Assembly: GCA_902785575.1 (NCBI GenBank) | Contig: CACZZF010000006.1 | Location: forward strand, 1-64,000 | From: an uncultured Bacteroidia bacterium | GTDB taxonomy: Bacteria; Bacteroidota; Bacteroidia; Bacteroidales; UBA932 | DNA: 64,000 bases | Direction: 5' to 3' | In this document: positions 1-9,028 of the stretch, piece after piece | How positions within the stretch are numbered: the first letter of the stretch is position 1 | Layout: every line of letters begins with the position of its first letter | Made by a program: the position numbers and the translations under genes | The notes under the pieces: generated by a model | What the model was told of the DNA's origin: nothing | What the model saw: the letters and a program-made list of their open reading frames with translations, nothing else | Database searches by the model: none

Positions 1-864
1 GAGAAGCCTATCGCTGTCGACGCTAAGGGCTACCGCCTCATCATGGCCACCGCCAAGCAGGCCCAGGCCAAGGGATTGAGCGTCGTCTGCGGAACCCAGC
101 GCCACCACCAGCGCCCCTATGTCGAGGCGTTCAAGAAGATCCAGGAAGGTATGATCGGTGAGATCACCGGAGGTAACGTCTACTGGAACCAGGGTATGCT
201 CTGGTACAGGGAGCGCCAGAAGGGCTGGAGCGACATGGAGTGGATGATCCGTGACTGGGTCAACTGGAAGTGGCTCTCCGGCGACCATATCGTCGAGCAG
301 CACGTCCACAACATCGACGTCTTCAACTGGATGTTCGGCTACAAGCACCCCATCAAGGCCACTGCTTTCGGAAGCCGTCAGCGCAGGATCACTGGTGACC
401 AGTATGATTTCTTCAGCGTTGATTTCGAGTACGAGAACGGTATCCACCTCCACAGCATGTGCCGCCAGATTGATGGTTGCTCCAACAACGTCAGCGAGGA
501 GGTTCATGGAACCAAGGGTTATTGGAAATCAGCTGATGACGCCATCTACGATCTCCAGGGCAACAAGATCTGGGAGTTCGACTATGACGCCATGAGGGCA
601 GAGTTCAAGCAGGAGGATCCTTATGTCCTCGAGCATGTCGACTGGGTCAACCATATTCGTAAAGGCACCGTCCACGACGAGGCCAGCGAGTGCGGAATGT
701 CTTCTCTCTGCGGAGTTATGGGCCGCGAGGCCGCATACACCGGCCAGACCATCGAGTGGGACACCATCAGCGCCTCCGACCTTGACTATCTCCCTGAGAA
801 ACTCGAGATGGGCAAGATGGACATGAAGAGTTACACTGTGGCCAAGCCTGGAACTGGTAAATGA
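1..864 (+). CDS. Gfo/Idh/MocA family oxidoreductase, 5' end outside window
   Basis: The reading frame is open from base 1, so the N-terminal Rossmann half lies outside the window. The first visible residues, EKPIAVD, match the conserved EKP segment of the Gfo/Idh/MocA family, whose lysine is catalytic. The remaining 287 residues form the alpha/beta substrate domain, with a conserved-looking EQHVHNIDVFNW stretch near the centre. The family oxidises or epimerises sugars and cyclitols using NAD(P). The gene ends with a 4-base ATGA overlap with the next gene, so the two are probably translationally coupled. Substrate cannot be told. An internal ATG at 43 exists but would remove the catalytic lysine and is not the real start. 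Confidence 0.88.
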   Translation, partial: EKPIAVDAKGYRLIMATAKQAQAKGLSVVCGTQRHHQRPYVEAFKKIQEGMIGEITGGNVYWNQGMLWYRERQKGWSDMEWMIRDWVNWKWLSGDHIVEQHVHNIDVFNWMFGYKHPIKATAFGSRQRRITGDQYDFFSVDFEYENGIHLHSMCRQIDGCSNNVSEEVHGTKGYWKSADDAIYDLQGNKIWEFDYDAMRAEFKQEDPYVLEHVDWVNHIRKGTVHDEASECGMSSLCGVMGREAAYTGQTIEWDTISASDLDYLPEKLEMGKMDMKSYTVAKPGTGK

Positions 865-1796
865 TGAATATGGATAGAAGATCTTTCCTTAAGACATCAG
901 CGATCGGAAGCGCCGCGATAGCGGCGACTTCCGTTCTTCCCGGTTGCGCTTCCGGTTCCTCAAAGGCCGGCAAGAATGCCTGCTGCGAGGTTGTTCCGCT
1001 CAATATCTCCTTCCAGGAGGGTATCGCTCCCGGTGAGACCCTCGCCGAGAAGCTCGACTTCATGGAGAATCTTGGTGTGGTCGGTTTCGAGCCCGGAGGC
1101 CGTGGCCTGAAAGGCCGCGTCAAGGAGATCCAGGATGCTCTTAACGGCAGAAACATCAAAGTGTCAGCCATTTGCGCTGGTTTTGACGGCTTCATCCTTG
1201 CCGAGGATCCCGCTGTCAAGAACCAGTTCGACACGACCATGCACGAGATTATCGAGGCCGCCGGAGAGCTTGGCTCCACCGGAGTCATCATGGTTCCCGC
1301 TTTCAACGGCCAGAAGCCTTGCATGCCCCACACTATGGAGACCCGCGATTACCTCTGCGAGGAGCTCCACAAGCTCGGCGAGTTCGCCAAGAGTTGTGGT
1401 ACAACCGTGATCCTTGAGCCCCTCAACCGTGGGGAATGCTTCTACATGAGGCTTGTCGCCGATGGCGCCGCGATCGCTCGCGACTCCAAGAGTGAGGGAG
1501 TCAAAGTCATGGGTGACTTCTGGCACATGCAGGAGGAGACCTCTGACTACGGCGCCTTCATGTCGGCCGGTAAGGAGTACCTGCAGCATGTCCATATCGC
1601 CAGCCGCGGCAATCGCAAGATGCCCGGAGAGAACGGAGAGGTGGACAACTATGTCGAAGGCTTCAAGGCTCTCCAGCAGCTCGGCTACGACAAGTACGTT
1701 AGCTTCGAGTGTGGCTGTGGCGGAGACAGGGCAACCCTTGTCACCGCGGCGGTCAACCTCCTCCGCGCCCAGTGGGAAGAGGCCAAAGGATGCTGA
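861..1796 (+). CDS. Sugar phosphate isomerase/epimerase-like TIM barrel with Tat-type signal
   Basis: 311 residues. The N-terminus has the twin-arginine pattern MDRRSFLKTSAIGSAA followed by a lipobox-like PGCAS, so the protein is probably exported and lipid-anchored. The body fits the xylose-isomerase-like TIM barrel family (AP endonuclease family 2 fold), with metal-ligand-like segments such as VILEPLNR, GDFWHMQ, HVHIASR and SFECG. It overlaps the upstream oxidoreductase by 4 bases and the downstream HAD gene by 7 bases, so it belongs to one operon. Pairing of this family with Gfo/Idh oxidoreductases is common in sugar and inositol catabolism. ATG codons at 861, 864 and 870 are all possible starts; 861 is given because of the overlap. 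Confidence 0.85.
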   Translation: MMNMDRRSFLKTSAIGSAAIAATSVLPGCASGSSKAGKNACCEVVPLNISFQEGIAPGETLAEKLDFMENLGVVGFEPGGRGLKGRVKEIQDALNGRNIKVSAICAGFDGFILAEDPAVKNQFDTTMHEIIEAAGELGSTGVIMVPAFNGQKPCMPHTMETRDYLCEELHKLGEFAKSCGTTVILEPLNRGECFYMRLVADGAAIARDSKSEGVKVMGDFWHMQEETSDYGAFMSAGKEYLQHVHIASRGNRKMPGENGEVDNYVEGFKALQQLGYDKYVSFECGCGGDRATLVTAAVNLLRAQWEEAKGC

Positions 1797-2485
1797 AAGG
1801 AGTAAAAGTCCTGGCGTTCGACGCTGACGACACTTTATGGTCGAACGAGCCTCTATTCAGGGAGGCTGAAAGAAAAGTCGCCGAGGCACTGTCTGCCTTC
1901 GGCGACTTTGATTACATTTCTGATGAGCTCTACAAGGTGGAGTTCAAAAATATGGAGGATTACGGCTTCGGAGCGAAGGCGTACACCTTATCCATGATTG
2001 AGAACGCTGTCAATCTTTCCGGAGGGAAACTAACCGGAGAGCAGATCATGCTGATCATCGAGAGCGGGAGAAATATCCTCCACAATCCGGCAACTCCCCT
2101 TCCCGGAGTCGAGGAGACTCTTGAGGCTCTCCAAAAGGACGGGCGTTACAGGCTAGCCCTTCTTACAAAGGGGGAATTGCATGACCAAGAGCGTAAAATC
2201 AAGCGTTCCGGACTCGGGAAGTACTTCAGTCACATTGACATAGTCTCAAAAAAGACTCAAGATGAATATGTCACTTTGTGCGCTGAGATGGGGATTGAGC
2301 CGAGCGAGTTGCTGATGGTGGGCAACTCTTTCAAGTCCGACATCGAACCGGTCCTTCAACTTGGCGGTTGGGGAATCCATATCCCCGCCGAGATGCTCTG
2401 GAAACTCGAGCACACCGAGGAATACGACCACAAGAAGCTATTCAAAGTAAAGACATTCAAAGAAATAATAGACATCTTGTTATGA
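1790..2485 (+). CDS. HAD family hydrolase
   Basis: 231 residues from ATG 1790; the frame is open further upstream but that part overlaps the preceding gene, and MLKGVKVLAFDADDTLW is a typical HAD start. Motif I is DADDT with nucleophile Asp11 and acid Asp13, motif II is LLTKGE near residue 126, and motif III/IV is MVGNSFKSDIEP. The cap region is helical, as in phosphoglycolate phosphatase-like members. No signal peptide is seen, so it is cytoplasmic. It overlaps both neighbours (7 bases upstream, 4 bases ATGA downstream). A sugar-phosphate phosphatase role is inferred from context only. Confidence 0.87.
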   Translation: MLKGVKVLAFDADDTLWSNEPLFREAERKVAEALSAFGDFDYISDELYKVEFKNMEDYGFGAKAYTLSMIENAVNLSGGKLTGEQIMLIIESGRNILHNPATPLPGVEETLEALQKDGRYRLALLTKGELHDQERKIKRSGLGKYFSHIDIVSKKTQDEYVTLCAEMGIEPSELLMVGNSFKSDIEPVLQLGGWGIHIPAEMLWKLEHTEEYDHKKLFKVKTFKEIIDILL

Positions 2486-4725
2486 CAGCGGAACGCTTAT
2501 CCGTCCTGCTGGCCTTGTTCATGTGCGCTAGTGTGGCGACTGCTCAAGACGCCGACACCTTGAAGACTGGCTCCGAACGCAGGAGCAACCAGAATGTGAT
2601 GTTGAATGCGTCCTATGCGTCTATTCCGAGAACCATCTCTCTTGGTATCCCGGAATGGGGCATTTATATCATGGATGACGGTCTTCCGGCCTCAATGTTC
2701 AAGGATCACTTTCCGGGATACCGGTCATGGAGAAGCGGCCTTTCTACCGAGTCTATGCAGCTGACTCGCCTGGACGAATCCGCCATACAACTCGGCACAA
2801 CAGGTTTTTTCCCGATGTCTGTCTCGAAAGCCGGTGCGGACAAGACCGAAGGAGCCGCGAAATACACCGCCAACCAGTATGGCCGTCACGAGATTGAACT
2901 GCACACCGCCTCGCCTCTCGGAAATGGCTGGGGAATCGACTTGAACGTTTACCAGAGTTTCGACCGGGGATCCAACCACCTGGATTTCACCACTTATCAG
3001 GAAAGGATCCGGTTCTATAAAGCCGGAATATCCAAGAAGCTTCCTGATGGACGGGGACTATTCAAGGCGACATATCTGTTCATGAACTATCTGGATCTGA
3101 CCGACCAGTACGGACCGTTCATATTCGTTGGAGATGGAAGCGTGAAGCCATATGGTGACTTCCGGCTCGGTAGGGACCAGTATATACCCGAGACATCCTT
3201 CTATGAATATATTGACATCCGAGACGGGAATAAGAAAATAGGACGCTACACGGAGGATCTGGGCATCCCGGTCCATGTCCTGACGGCATGCTACAATCGT
3301 TCCTTTGACAACGGGATGGAGATGGACTTGAGTTCCCGCGTCAGGTTGAGTGACGGCAGGCAGAAAAGCACCTACCTCAACGGAATCACCAGCGTCCTGG
3401 CAGGCGACGGTTATGCTTATAGAGATGGTACACCATATTCCGGCAACGTCCAGAGCCGATTTTTCATGTACGAGGACGACCACTTCAATGAGTGGCTCAC
3501 GACCTTCCGGATCAAGAAAACCCAAAACAAGCATACCACTTTCGCGGGAGCCAATTTCTGGTTCAACTGGAGCCAATCCTCATCCATGACTTCCAATTTC
3601 GCCTACGAGGCCAAGAAAGACCCTAAAGCTCTCACTTACAATGGGGAGCTGTATTATGTCCACAACACCGGAGCGCAGTACTTGGACGGATTCCAGAGCC
3701 GACTCGCTTTATTCGCCCAGGATGAGTGGAGAATCAATCCGAAAATCAATATTCATTACGGCCTCCGGGCGGAGTACAGCGGGATCAGTGGAAAGGCCGC
3801 CCATAATCTGGACGGCAAGGACAATAACTCCCGTTACAACGGCTGGTCATTGAAAAGTTCAGGTGTGACCCTCACTCCATTCAAAAGGAATGTCATCAAC
3901 GGAGCGGCCACATTGATAGGTTATTACAGTCTCAATTCCCATTGGGGAGCTGAGATTGACGCCATCGCCACTTGGAGCCACCCCAATCTGGGGCAATATG
4001 GCGACTCAAGCGTTCCTTTCGAGGGAGCCCAACCCAGCTATATCCTTCGGGGAGGAGTTAATTTCAAAAACAAATGGCTTGACTTTCAGTCACTTCTGAC
4101 ATATCTTAAGCGATCCAACAGTTATGAGATGGGCATGTGGACACATAAGCTTTCCCATGCCGCTGGGGGCTACCCGGCAGGCTACAACGAGACGGTCTAT
4201 GTGAGCTCGCTTTACGATATGGAGGTTCTAGGATGGACTACCGACATGATCTTGAGCCCGTTTAAGGGATTCATCTTCCACGGCCTGTTCACTTTCAGAA
4301 TCCCGAGGTACCAGAACTACAGCTTCACTCCTGTCTTCAGCGACGGGTATTCAGAGGAATATGATTTCTCGGGGAAGAGGATCACCAGCAGCAGCGGAAC
4401 CGAGATCGAACTGGAGCCTTCCTACCAGACTGGCAAATGGAGATTCTGGCTGAGCGCCCGCTATTACAGCAGACGTTACATAAATATCACTAACACCCTA
4501 TTCCTGAATCCTCGATGGGAGACTTTCGGGGGTGTGGATTTCAAATGGAATGACCACGTCAGCTTATCACTTAACGTGGTCAACTTCCTGAATGTCACGG
4601 GGGCTTCAGCGGGAATACGGGAGGCCTCCCTGGCCACCGACATCACCCCCTATCAGAACTATCTCACAAGCGGATCATATATCAGACCCTTCACAATTGA
4701 GTTCAGCACCCTGCTGAAGTTCTAA
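2482..4725 (+). CDS. TonB-dependent receptor-like outer membrane protein
   Basis: 747 residues from ATG 2482, which overlaps the HAD stop by 4 bases; a longer open frame upstream is an artefact of overlap. A signal peptide (LLALFMCASVATAQ) is followed by an aromatic-rich, alternating beta-strand pattern to the end, and the protein closes with FTIEFSTLLKF, a terminal-phenylalanine signature of outer-membrane barrels. Segments such as FAQDEWRINPKINIHYGLRAE resemble the barrel of TonB-dependent receptors. The N-terminus lacks the carboxypeptidase-like domain of SusC and any clear TonB box. It probably imports or senses the compound handled by the three genes upstream. Confidence 0.75.
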   Translation: MTAERLSVLLALFMCASVATAQDADTLKTGSERRSNQNVMLNASYASIPRTISLGIPEWGIYIMDDGLPASMFKDHFPGYRSWRSGLSTESMQLTRLDESAIQLGTTGFFPMSVSKAGADKTEGAAKYTANQYGRHEIELHTASPLGNGWGIDLNVYQSFDRGSNHLDFTTYQERIRFYKAGISKKLPDGRGLFKATYLFMNYLDLTDQYGPFIFVGDGSVKPYGDFRLGRDQYIPETSFYEYIDIRDGNKKIGRYTEDLGIPVHVLTACYNRSFDNGMEMDLSSRVRLSDGRQKSTYLNGITSVLAGDGYAYRDGTPYSGNVQSRFFMYEDDHFNEWLTTFRIKKTQNKHTTFAGANFWFNWSQSSSMTSNFAYEAKKDPKALTYNGELYYVHNTGAQYLDGFQSRLALFAQDEWRINPKINIHYGLRAEYSGISGKAAHNLDGKDNNSRYNGWSLKSSGVTLTPFKRNVINGAATLIGYYSLNSHWGAEIDAIATWSHPNLGQYGDSSVPFEGAQPSYILRGGVNFKNKWLDFQSLLTYLKRSNSYEMGMWTHKLSHAAGGYPAGYNETVYVSSLYDMEVLGWTTDMILSPFKGFIFHGLFTFRIPRYQNYSFTPVFSDGYSEEYDFSGKRITSSSGTEIELEPSYQTGKWRFWLSARYYSRRYINITNTLFLNPRWETFGGVDFKWNDHVSLSLNVVNFLNVTGASAGIREASLATDITPYQNYLTSGSYIRPFTIEFSTLLKF

Positions 4726-4735
4726 ACCCAATAGC

Positions 4736-7700
4736 TTATTTCCTGCGGATAGTGAAGCCGAACTCGGCGTCGGAGAAGACCCTGTCCTCTTGAAGAGGGC
4801 TGGGGCCGCAGCTGTTGCCGCCGAGGCCGGTGTCAGCGGCGTCAAGGCATAGCCATGTGTCGCCTGGAGCAGGCAGCTCATGCTGGTGAGGAGCCAGGAC
4901 AAGATCGACCGCTGAATATGGTAATGCGCTGAATGACATCACCGGCCGGCCGGAGTCTGAGCACCTGAGACTATTAAGGGCGGCCTCAAAGATAGCTCTC
5001 CTGCTTCCGCGACCGGTCAACGAGACCCAGCGTACCTGCTCATGGTTAGCCATGTCCTGAGGCTTGGTGTAATTGCTGACCTGTTCGGCAACAGTGCTCT
5101 CATATTCCCCGACGAAGGCGCAAGTGTAACGGTCGGAATAATTCTCCTCAGGACCCCTGCCGTAATACTTGACATGATCCATTGAAGCGGGAACTCTCAT
5201 CACATAACCGAGCCGTCCGAGAGGCAACTCGGGCTTGTCGGAAGTGATCTTGGAGCGCAGAGTGATAGTGCCCTTACGATCAACTGTCCAAACAACATGC
5301 GAAGTGAAGGTTATGACATTCAAGCTGTCAACGTCCTCAACAATAGAACAACTGGGTGATGCTGTGCTACCTTCTAGATGAGCCCCGTTAGGAGCCTTTG
5401 AGACTATGTCGAAAGAGACCTTGACGCAACCGTTCTCCTCGCTTACATCTATTCCGGAAGCGGTGTGCGCAAGATTATGGAGCCCGTTCTCAAACCAGCC
5501 TCGGGCGGCCCAGCCGTCGTTGTTGATTATGGCTCTGAAAGCATTGAGGCGAGGGCCCTCGCCTGGAACAATCACGTCTTTTCTCTTGTATTTCAAACTT
5601 GCGATAGTCCCTTGTTCCGGATCGAACTCGACTTTGAAACCACGACCCTTCACCACAAGATTGCCAGTCTCCTTGTCGGTGAAGTGCTTGGGGACGCGGC
5701 GAAGATCCTTCGCTTCGCTCAGGATGACAGGGGAATCGCTCAGGATGACAGGGGAATCGCTTGGAAGATACATCTGATCCTCGCAGGCCACATAACCCTT
5801 CTCAGCCCAGAGCATGTCATTCTTCAATGAATACTCGACATTGAGGTAGCATTCCTTATCTTTCGGCAAGTTGCCGACAGCGATCTTCTTCCCGACCTTG
5901 GTTCTCGGAGCGATATCGCCCATCTCGAAAGAGCCGGAGCCTATAACTTTCCCATCGGCCAAAAGAGTCCAATGAGCATCATAGGAGCAGGGTTCATAAT
6001 AGTTCCTGTTGAATAGGCAGATCTCTACAGAACCATCGGAAACACTTGATAATGAGGTATAAAGATTCTGATAAACCTTCTTGACTTCAAAGTACTGGGG
6101 CTTCGGGGAACGGTCTCCGTTGAGGATGCCGTTCATCACGAACTGCCCGTCGTTCGGGAAGTCTCCGAAGTTGCCACCGGACGCGAGATACTTGACTCCT
6201 TCCGGAGTGTAATTCCATAGCGACTGGTCCACCCAATCCCAGATGGCGCCTCCCATGAAGAAGTTAGTGGAATCTATTGACTGCCAGTACTGAGCGAAAT
6301 TACCGAGAGCGTTACCCATAGAGTGGGCGAACTCGTTGATATGGTAGGGATATTTCACATCACCTATACCCTTGGCCACCCACTGGACCCACTTCACTCC
6401 TGGATACTGGCTGCATCCGATGTCGGAGATGTCGTTGTTACGCTCATACTGGATAGGACGCATCGGATCGATATTCCTGGCGGCGGCATAGACATATTCG
6501 AAATTCTTCCCGGGGCCAGCCTCGTTACCCATGCTCCAGATAATGACGCTAGGATGGTTGTAGTTGGAGGAAACCATCTCGACCATCCTCGCGACATGGG
6601 CGTCCTTCCACTCTATCGGGTGGGAAAGGGAGGCATCTCCATAACGGTAGTGATGACTCTCGATGTTGGCCTCGTCCATAAGGTATATTCCGTACTTGTC
6701 GCAGAGGAAATACCAATAGGGATCGTCGGTGTAGTGTGAATCCCTGACATGGTTGATGTTGGCCCGCTTCATGAGGCGGACATCTTCCTCCATCACTTCC
6801 CTGGTGATCGCATGTCCCATAGACGGCTCCGTCTCATGGCGGTTTACACCACGAAGTTTGACTGGTTTTCCATTGAGATAGAAATACTTCCCGGCGAGGC
6901 CGAATTCATCTTCTTCAGCCGGAGTCTCTTTAATGCATACTTCCCTGAAGCCAACAATTGTCGAGAATATGTCAAGAGTCTTACCGGAAGCGTCTTTCAA
7001 CTCACCCACAAGGGTGTAGCGCCGGGGAGCCTCCGCCGACCAAGGCTTCGCCTGGGGATAATCCAGGACACAAGAGGTGGCCTGGCCAGGGAAATCGGCG
7101 ACAAGGTTGTTGTTGTCCGAATAAAGTTCGTTCTCGTATAGGTGATAGGTCAAGGTCGTTGGTTCGACAAGCTCACCAACCGGTCCTTCGACAGGCTCAG
7201 GAACCTGAGAAAGGGCGACATCAACCTTGAGGGAAGTCATTGTGGGAGTGACCTTTATGTCACGGACGGACATCTTTGGCTTAGCTTCCAGAGCCACGGT
7301 CCGGAATATTCCCGGAAGGCGGAACATGTCCTGGGCCTCCAGGTTGGCGGCATCGGAGAAACGGTAGACTTCGACCGCCACCACATTCTCACCGGGACGG
7401 ACATATTCCGTAATGTCAAATTGAGCGAGATTGCGGGAGTTCTTCGAGAAACCCACATATTGCCCGTTAACCCACAGGTAGAAAAACGAGTCGACACCAT
7501 CGAAATTGATGAATATGCTCTTGCCGTCCCAGTCCTTCGGGACTTCGAAAGAACGGCGGTATGAGCCAACCTCGTTACGGGTCTTGTAGACTGTCCAGTT
7601 CTCAGGAGGAGTACGCATGACCCCGAGTTTCCAGTCGCCCGGCTTCACTTCCTTCCACCAAGGAACATTGACATTGACATAAATCGGAGTACCGTATTTC

Positions 7701-8047
7701 TGGCTTCCGTCCTGGCCTATCCCGACAATATTCCAGTTGGATGGAACAGGGATATCCGCCCACGAGGAGTCGTCATAATCCGCCTTGAAGAAATCGACAG
7801 GACGGCTGTCAGGATCCGGTGACCAGTTGAACTTCCAATTCCCGTCAAGACTCTTCCAAAGGGAACTGTTTTCGGGAAGCACCATTCTGGCCGACTCGAC
7901 ATCGGTAAAAGAGAAAAACCAGGCGTGCGGAAGTTCCTTATTCAATGACAGTTGCCCTGGGGACTGCCATTCGTCGCCCTTCGGAGCGTCCCGGTGGCCA
8001 AAGGTGAAACCGGACAGAAGGGCGAGAACTAAAAGCAAAGATTTCAT
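4736..8047 (-). CDS. GH2 beta-galactosidase, secreted, with repeat insertions
   Basis: 1103 residues with an N-terminal signal peptide (LLLVLALLSGFTFG). The order is sugar-binding jelly roll, Ig-like domain, TIM barrel and C-terminal beta-galactosidase small chain domain, as in LacZ. The acid/base glutamate is in WSMGNEAGPG near residue 505 and the nucleophile in HINEFAHSMGN near residue 570. It should release terminal beta-galactose from glycans in the periplasm. Two stretches do not fit the family: VPEPVEGPVGELVEP near residue 290 and SDSPVILSDSPVILSEAKDL near residue 770. Both are in-frame insertions of dispersed DNA repeats. The gene lies 26 bases downstream of the 8074 gene and ends 10 bases from the convergent barrel gene. 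Confidence 0.93.
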   Translation of the reverse strand: MKSLLLVLALLSGFTFGHRDAPKGDEWQSPGQLSLNKELPHAWFFSFTDVESARMVLPENSSLWKSLDGNWKFNWSPDPDSRPVDFFKADYDDSSWADIPVPSNWNIVGIGQDGSQKYGTPIYVNVNVPWWKEVKPGDWKLGVMRTPPENWTVYKTRNEVGSYRRSFEVPKDWDGKSIFINFDGVDSFFYLWVNGQYVGFSKNSRNLAQFDITEYVRPGENVVAVEVYRFSDAANLEAQDMFRLPGIFRTVALEAKPKMSVRDIKVTPTMTSLKVDVALSQVPEPVEGPVGELVEPTTLTYHLYENELYSDNNNLVADFPGQATSCVLDYPQAKPWSAEAPRRYTLVGELKDASGKTLDIFSTIVGFREVCIKETPAEEDEFGLAGKYFYLNGKPVKLRGVNRHETEPSMGHAITREVMEEDVRLMKRANINHVRDSHYTDDPYWYFLCDKYGIYLMDEANIESHHYRYGDASLSHPIEWKDAHVARMVEMVSSNYNHPSVIIWSMGNEAGPGKNFEYVYAAARNIDPMRPIQYERNNDISDIGCSQYPGVKWVQWVAKGIGDVKYPYHINEFAHSMGNALGNFAQYWQSIDSTNFFMGGAIWDWVDQSLWNYTPEGVKYLASGGNFGDFPNDGQFVMNGILNGDRSPKPQYFEVKKVYQNLYTSLSSVSDGSVEICLFNRNYYEPCSYDAHWTLLADGKVIGSGSFEMGDIAPRTKVGKKIAVGNLPKDKECYLNVEYSLKNDMLWAEKGYVACEDQMYLPSDSPVILSDSPVILSEAKDLRRVPKHFTDKETGNLVVKGRGFKVEFDPEQGTIASLKYKRKDVIVPGEGPRLNAFRAIINNDGWAARGWFENGLHNLAHTASGIDVSEENGCVKVSFDIVSKAPNGAHLEGSTASPSCSIVEDVDSLNVITFTSHVVWTVDRKGTITLRSKITSDKPELPLGRLGYVMRVPASMDHVKYYGRGPEENYSDRYTCAFVGEYESTVAEQVSNYTKPQDMANHEQVRWVSLTGRGSRRAIFEAALNSLRCSDSGRPVMSFSALPYSAVDLVLAPHQHELPAPGDTWLCLDAADTGLGGNSCGPSPLQEDRVFSDAEFGFTIRRK
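5715..5756 (-). repeat. Two exact 21-bp tandem copies inside the GH2 gene
   Basis: Bases 5715-5735 are repeated exactly at 5736-5756. The unit contains TCAGGATGACAGGGGAA. Each copy adds SDSPVIL to the protein and the array flows into VILSEAKDL. The adjacent bases 5704-5729 carry the GATCCTTCGCTTCGCTCAGG form of a repeat also found between genes in this window (10934 and 47799). Confidence 0.9.
7161..7205 (-). repeat. Double TTCGACARGCTCA repeat inside the GH2 gene
   Basis: Two direct copies of TTCGACA(A/G)GCTCA lie 24 bp apart and are read in frame as the peptide VPEPVEGPVGELVEP. This motif is a known kind of dispersed short repeat in many bacterial genomes. Here it sits between two strands of a beta domain. 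Confidence 0.8.
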
Positions 8048-8073
8048 GAAGATTATTTATGATTTCATGATGA

Positions 8074-8976
8074 TTATTTATCGGTCTCCACAATCAAATC
8101 CAACCCCTCGTCAAGAGCGATCTTGAGATCCTTGCCTCCGGAAAGGACTTTGCAGAAACTGACTTCGTCTCCTTCTATCTGCTTGACTCTTAACCTGGCG
8201 ACCTGGCTACGCGCCTCCTTGCCGCCAATCATCCTGATGGTGTAGATGGCAAGTGTCTGGCCAGTGGTCAATCCATGGGCCGAACCAAGATCGATGTAGA
8301 CTTGTTTCTGCTTGTCGTTTTTGATGCCTCCGCGCTCAATGATCTGGCAGGTAAGAGGATACATACCGTCAAAGAACTTGGTGACAAGCCTTGAGAGACG
8401 GGCGACAGCGTTATCAACCGCCTTCTGGGGAGAATTGACCCAAGACATGTCTGACTCGGAGATACTGAACGAAGGGCTGGCAATGACAGCGTCGGTCATC
8501 GCGTCCTTAACATGGAGAGTCACGGAGAGCAAGGCTCTGTAATACACGTCGGTACGTGTCTTCTTCACCTTCTCCCCTTCTTTATTTTTCTCCTCATATT
8601 CGACAACCTCGTTCTTAGTGGTCGTGCTTATGTTGTTCAAAGTGCCGTCAACATAGATCGATCCAGGTTCCTCAGCCTCTTCCTTGGTCAAGGGGCCATC
8701 CACTACATGTAGACGGTAAGCTTCCGTCATACCTTTCAGGATGGCGGAACGGACAGCGTTCTGATAGCCTTCCATGTCCTTGGAACTCTGGCCCGTTAGC
8801 ACAGCCGTGGCGATCTCTCCGATAACTGTTCCGGGTCTCCGGTCAGCCTTCTTCTGGTTATACTGGAGATTGTTCATGGAAGCCATGATGATAGGGTTCC
8901 TGTCATCTTGCGAAAAGACTGTCACACAGGCGATAAAGGTTGCCGCGACGGCGGCGAGGAATCTCTTGACACTCAT
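8074..8976 (-). CDS. Secreted protein with CsgG/FlgT-like layout
   Basis: 300 residues with a signal peptide (FLAAVAATFIACVTVFSQ). The middle part (residues 25-200) has the alpha/beta look of CsgG/TolB-N-like proteins, including a segment describing induced regulation of variants (VTLHVKDAMTDAVIASPSF). The C-terminus (VYIDLGSAHGLTTGQTLAIY and the following RVKQIEGDEVSFCKV) resembles the FlgT C-terminal domain. It lies upstream of the GH2 gene on the same strand with a 26-base gap. Function in Bacteroidales is unknown; an outer-membrane or periplasmic structural role is an inference. The -7 box at 8997-9004 precedes it. Confidence 0.6.
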   Translation of the reverse strand: MSVKRFLAAVAATFIACVTVFSQDDRNPIIMASMNNLQYNQKKADRRPGTVIGEIATAVLTGQSSKDMEGYQNAVRSAILKGMTEAYRLHVVDGPLTKEEAEEPGSIYVDGTLNNISTTTKNEVVEYEEKNKEGEKVKKTRTDVYYRALLSVTLHVKDAMTDAVIASPSFSISESDMSWVNSPQKAVDNAVARLSRLVTKFFDGMYPLTCQIIERGGIKNDKQKQVYIDLGSAHGLTTGQTLAIYTIRMIGGKEARSQVARLRVKQIEGDEVSFCKVLSGGKDLKIALDEGLDLIVETDK

Positions 8977-8996
8977 ATCACTTAAATCTTATGAGA

Positions 8997-9004
8997 CAAA
9001 GATA
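8997..9004 (-). promoter_or_regulatory. -7 box TATCTTTG for the 8976 gene
   Basis: On the minus strand TATCTTTG matches the Bacteroidetes -7 consensus TAnnTTTG and lies 20 bases before the ATG at 8976. A -33 TTTG is not obvious. Confidence 0.5.
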
Positions 9005-9016
9005 AGATTTTATCAT

Positions 9017-9024
9017 TAAATTTG
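9017..9024 (+). promoter_or_regulatory. -7 box TAAATTTG close to the GH51 start
   Basis: TAAATTTG fits TAnnTTTG and ends only 4 bases before the ATG at 9029, so transcription would begin about at the start codon. It forms a divergent pair with the box at 8997-9004. Confidence 0.42.
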
Positions 9025-9028
9025 AGAT

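Noticed and set aside
2368..2481. Upstream extension of the TonB-receptor-like frame
   Set aside because: It overlaps the HAD gene and would bury the signal peptide; the ATG at 2482 is coupled to the HAD stop.
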